Shown: positions 6,695 to 9,202 of the stretch, one piece after another
How positions within the stretch are numbered: the stretch's first letter is position 1
Layout of the letters: each line of letters starts with the position of its first letter
Origin: JBOHTO01 sp050733695
GTDB lineage: Bacteria > Gemmatimonadota > Gemmatimonadetes > Gemmatimonadales > Gemmatimonadaceae
Length of the DNA: 9,202 nucleotides
Assembly: GCA_050733695.1 (NCBI GenBank)
Contig: JBOHTO010000142.1
Span: forward strand, 1-9,202
Reading direction: 5' to 3'
Translations under genes and position numbers: made by a program
Notes under the pieces: generated by a model
Databases searched by the model: none
What the model saw: the letters and a program-made list of their open reading frames with translations, nothing else
What the model was told of the DNA's origin: nothing

Positions 6695-9184
6695 ATGAAC
6701 AACAATTTCACCGAGCGTGTACGGAAGGTTCTCGCGATGGCTCGTGAGGAGGCGTCTCGCCTGCATCACGAGTACGTGGGAACGGAGCACGTGCTGCTCG
6801 GGCTCATCCGCGAGGGTGAAGGAGTCGCCGCGGCCGTGCTGCAGGCGCTATCGGTCGACGTGGATGAGATCCAGTCGAAGATCGAGGAGACCGTCAAGAA
6901 GGGGAAGGCCGCGCAGAATACCGGCCCCGACCTTCCCTACACGGCGCGCGCGAAGAAGGTTCTCGAGCTGGCCATGAGCGAGGCCAGAGAGCTCAACCAC
7001 AGCTACGTCGGCACGGAGCACCTGCTCCTCGGACTCCTCCGGGAAGAGAAGGGGATTGCAGCGCAGGTGCTGAGTGATGCCGGTGTCAACCTCAGCTCCG
7101 CAAGAACCGAGACGCTGCGTCTGCTCGGCACCGAGATGCCACAGGGGCAGGCGACGGCGCAACAGGGCGGAACGCCGGCGCCGATCGCTTCGTCCAAGGG
7201 GGAGAAGAAGTCGAAGACTCCCGCCCTCGATCACTTCTGTCGCGATCTCACGCAGCTCGCTGCCGAGGGCCAGCTCGATCCCACCATCGGACGGGCCAAG
7301 GAGATCCAGCGCGTCATGGAAGTGCTCACCCGGCGCAAGAAGAACAATCCCGTGCTGATCGGTGAGCCCGGAGTCGGCAAGACGGCGATCGTCGAAGGGC
7401 TCGCGCAGCTCATCGCCAACGGCGAGTGCCCGGAGTCGCTGCGAGACCACAGGGTTCTCTCCCTCGACATGGCGGCGGTCATTGCAGGCACCAAATATCG
7501 CGGCCAGTTCGAGGAGCGACTCAAGGCCGTCATGAACGAGATCGCCCAGAACAGGAACATCATTCTCTTCATCGACGAGCTGCACACGCTCGTCGGTGCG
7601 GGTGCGGCCGAGGGTGCGATCGATGCGAGCAACATGCTCAAGCCCGCGCTGGCCCGGGGCGAACTGCAGTGCGTCGGCGCGTCGACCCTGAACGAATATC
7701 GCAAGTACATCGAGAAGGATGGCGCGCTCGAACGCCGGTTCCAGACGGTGATAGTCGATCCGCCTTCGGTGGACGAGACGGTCGAGATTCTCAAGGGCCT
7801 GCGCAAGAAATACGAGGAGCATCACAGGGTCACCATACCCGACTCGACGCTCGTATCCGCGTCCAGGCTCTCCGAGCGCTACATCACGGACAGGTTCCTT
7901 CCGGACAAGGCGATCGACGTGATAGACGAGGCCGGTGCGCGCGCGCGGCTCGCGGCCCAGGCGCCGCCACCCGAGGTAGCGGACCTGCGCGGCCAGCTCG
8001 ATCGCAACGTCTCCGACAAGGAAGCGGCCGTTCGGGATCAGAACTTCGAGCGCGCGGCTTCGCTCCGCGACAGGGAGCGCGAGCTTCAGGGCGAGATCAA
8101 GCGCAAGCAGGAGGAGTGGGAGAAGCGCCGCCAGTCGTTCCGTCCCGTGCTCGGCGAGGAGGAGATATCGTTCATCGTGAGCCGCTGGACTGGCATCCCG
8201 GTCACGCGGCTCCAGGAAGCGGAGACATCGCGCCTGCTGCGGATGGAGGATGAGCTGCACACGTCCGTCATCGGGCAGGACGAGGCGATCAAGGCGATCG
8301 CGCGATCGATCCGGCGCAGCCGCGCGGGCCTCAAGGATCCCGACCGCCCAATCGGAACGTTCATCTTCTCCGGACCCACGGGTGTGGGGAAGACGGAGCT
8401 CGCACGCGCTCTTGCGCGCTTTCTCTTTGCCGATCCGGCCGCGCTCATCCGCGTGGACATGAGCGAGTACATGGAGAAATTCTCCGTCTCGCGGCTCATT
8501 GGAGCGCCCCCCGGATACGTCGGTTATGAGGACTCTGGCACACTCACAAAGGCGGTCCGACGCAAGCCTTACAGCGTCGTCCTTCTGGACGAGATCGAGA
8601 AGGCGCACCCCGACGTGTTCAATATCCTGCTCCAGGTGCTGGACGAGGGACATCTGACGGACAATTACGGCCGCGTCATCGACTTCAAGAACACCGTGGT
8701 CATCATGACGTCCAACGTGGGGGCGCGCGACATCACGAAGGTAAAGGCGCTCGGATTCGTGGACGCGGACCAGCGTCTGACCTTCGAGCGCATCTCCGAG
8801 AAGGTGAAGGAGGAAATGCAGCATGTCTTCAACCCGGAGTTCCTCAACCGGCTGGACGAGGTTATCGTCTTCCACCCCCTGAGCCGGGAGCACGTCGCCG
8901 AGATCGTCGCCATCGTTCTCCGGGAAGTGCAGAAGCGGCTCACCGACGAAGAACTCTCGCTCAAGCTCACCGATGCGGGAACGGAGTTCCTGGTCAAGCA
9001 TGGCTACGACGAGCACTTTGGCGCCAGGCCGCTGAAGCGCGCGATCCAGCGCTTCATCGAGGATCCGCTGTCGGAAAAGATCCTCACGGGCGACTTCCAG
9101 AAGGGCGACGAGATCGAGGTCGATGCAGCCCTGGACGGCACGCGGCTGGAGTTCCGCGTTCTCACCAGCAGTACCCAGGCATAG
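6695..9184 (+). CDS. clpC: ClpC, AAA+ unfoldase of the Clp protease
   Basis: Hexameric ATPase that unfolds clients, including phospho-arginine-marked proteins, and feeds them to ClpP. It has 829 residues; Firmicute ClpC is about 810-820. The N-domain has two Clp repeats at about 4-68 and 80-145, each with YVGTEHxLLGL. Glutamates E31 and E108 fall at the known phospho-arginine-binding positions. AAA module 1 has Walker A GEPGVGKT (223-230) and Walker B ILFIDELH (290-297). The middle domain (about 430-482) carries a UVR-like motif (VRDQNFERAASLRDRERELQ). AAA module 2 has Walker A GPTGVGKT (560-567), Walker B VVLLDEIEKAH (628-638) and sensor-2 GAR (776-778). A probable ClpP-docking LGF tripeptide at 686-688 marks it as a protease partner, not ClpB. 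The start at 6695 (MNNNFTERVRKVLAMARE) fits the family. It follows mcsB by 28 bases and ends in TAG, the only non-TGA stop here. Confidence 0.97.
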   Translation: MNNNFTERVRKVLAMAREEASRLHHEYVGTEHVLLGLIREGEGVAAAVLQALSVDVDEIQSKIEETVKKGKAAQNTGPDLPYTARAKKVLELAMSEARELNHSYVGTEHLLLGLLREEKGIAAQVLSDAGVNLSSARTETLRLLGTEMPQGQATAQQGGTPAPIASSKGEKKSKTPALDHFCRDLTQLAAEGQLDPTIGRAKEIQRVMEVLTRRKKNNPVLIGEPGVGKTAIVEGLAQLIANGECPESLRDHRVLSLDMAAVIAGTKYRGQFEERLKAVMNEIAQNRNIILFIDELHTLVGAGAAEGAIDASNMLKPALARGELQCVGASTLNEYRKYIEKDGALERRFQTVIVDPPSVDETVEILKGLRKKYEEHHRVTIPDSTLVSASRLSERYITDRFLPDKAIDVIDEAGARARLAAQAPPPEVADLRGQLDRNVSDKEAAVRDQNFERAASLRDRERELQGEIKRKQEEWEKRRQSFRPVLGEEEISFIVSRWTGIPVTRLQEAETSRLLRMEDELHTSVIGQDEAIKAIARSIRRSRAGLKDPDRPIGTFIFSGPTGVGKTELARALARFLFADPAALIRVDMSEYMEKFSVSRLIGAPPGYVGYEDSGTLTKAVRRKPYSVVLLDEIEKAHPDVFNILLQVLDEGHLTDNYGRVIDFKNTVVIMTSNVGARDITKVKALGFVDADQRLTFERISEKVKEEMQHVFNPEFLNRLDEVIVFHPLSREHVAEIVAIVLREVQKRLTDEELSLKLTDAGTEFLVKHGYDEHFGARPLKRAIQRFIEDPLSEKILTGDFQKGDEIEVDAALDGTRLEFRVLTSSTQA

Positions 9185-9202
9185 AGCAGCATAGTGCAGC
9201 AT
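9181..9202 (+). repeat. Imperfect 10-bp direct repeat at the clpC 3' end
   Basis: ATAGAGCAGC (9181-9190) is followed at once by ATAGTGCAGC (9191-9200) and then AT, one mismatch between units. The first unit contains the clpC stop codon. The window ends here, so whether the array continues, or a terminator follows, cannot be seen. Confidence 0.4.

Noticed and set aside
6848..9202. 784-residue open frame on the - strand opposite clpC
   Set aside because: Its sequence is dominated by Leu, Arg, Asp, Glu and Val with no recognisable motif, and it lies antisense to an unmistakable ClpC. High-GC codon bias leaves such shadow frames open.

Overview
The window is a compact, high-GC stretch in which every recognisable gene lies on the + strand. 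It reads as a diderm (outer-membrane) bacterium. A lipoprotein-releasing LolC/E-type permease and a LolD ATPase imply an outer membrane, while McsA, McsB and ClpC form a protein-arginine-phosphorylation and proteolysis system best known from Firmicutes. That mixture, with the base composition, suggests Gemmatimonadota or a similar high-GC diderm phylum. This placement is an inference from gene content and is not proven by the sequence.

Layout: (1) 2-346, the C-terminal end of an uncharacterised protein. (2) 347-496, the only sizeable gap. It holds two small GC-rich hairpins, a 10-bp stem-loop just upstream of the prfB ribosome binding site, and no convincing promoter. (3) 497-1652, prfB (release factor 2), which is split by the classic programmed +1 frameshift at an in-frame UGA. 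Only the shifted reading gives a complete RF2. (4) 1649-3160, lysS (class II lysyl-tRNA synthetase). (5) 3157-4407, a LolC/LolE-family permease, and 4404-5102, lolD. (6) 5102-5584 mcsA, 5581-6666 mcsB and 6695-9184 clpC. The last 18 bases are non-coding and contain an imperfect 10-bp direct repeat.

The genes from prfB to mcsB are joined by start/stop overlaps (GTGA, ATGA, ATGA, TGATG, ATGA), and clpC follows mcsB after 28 bases, so the seven genes very probably form one operon. It couples translation functions (RF2, LysRS), envelope biogenesis (Lol export of lipoproteins) and protein quality control (McsA/McsB mark proteins with phospho-arginine; ClpC unfolds them for ClpP). Unlike the Firmicute ctsR-mcsA-mcsB-clpC operon, no ctsR repressor gene is present. 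All stops before clpC are UGA, the codon read by RF2, the product of the first operon gene.

The families are all known. The points most worth a second look are the intact prfB recoding site and its leader stem-loop, the joining of lol and mcs/clpC genes in one transcript, and an McsB whose C-terminal RDxxRA phospho-arginine-sensing motif appears degenerate although its catalytic motifs and the ClpC reader residues are kept. I found no RNA genes, mobile elements or CRISPR arrays.
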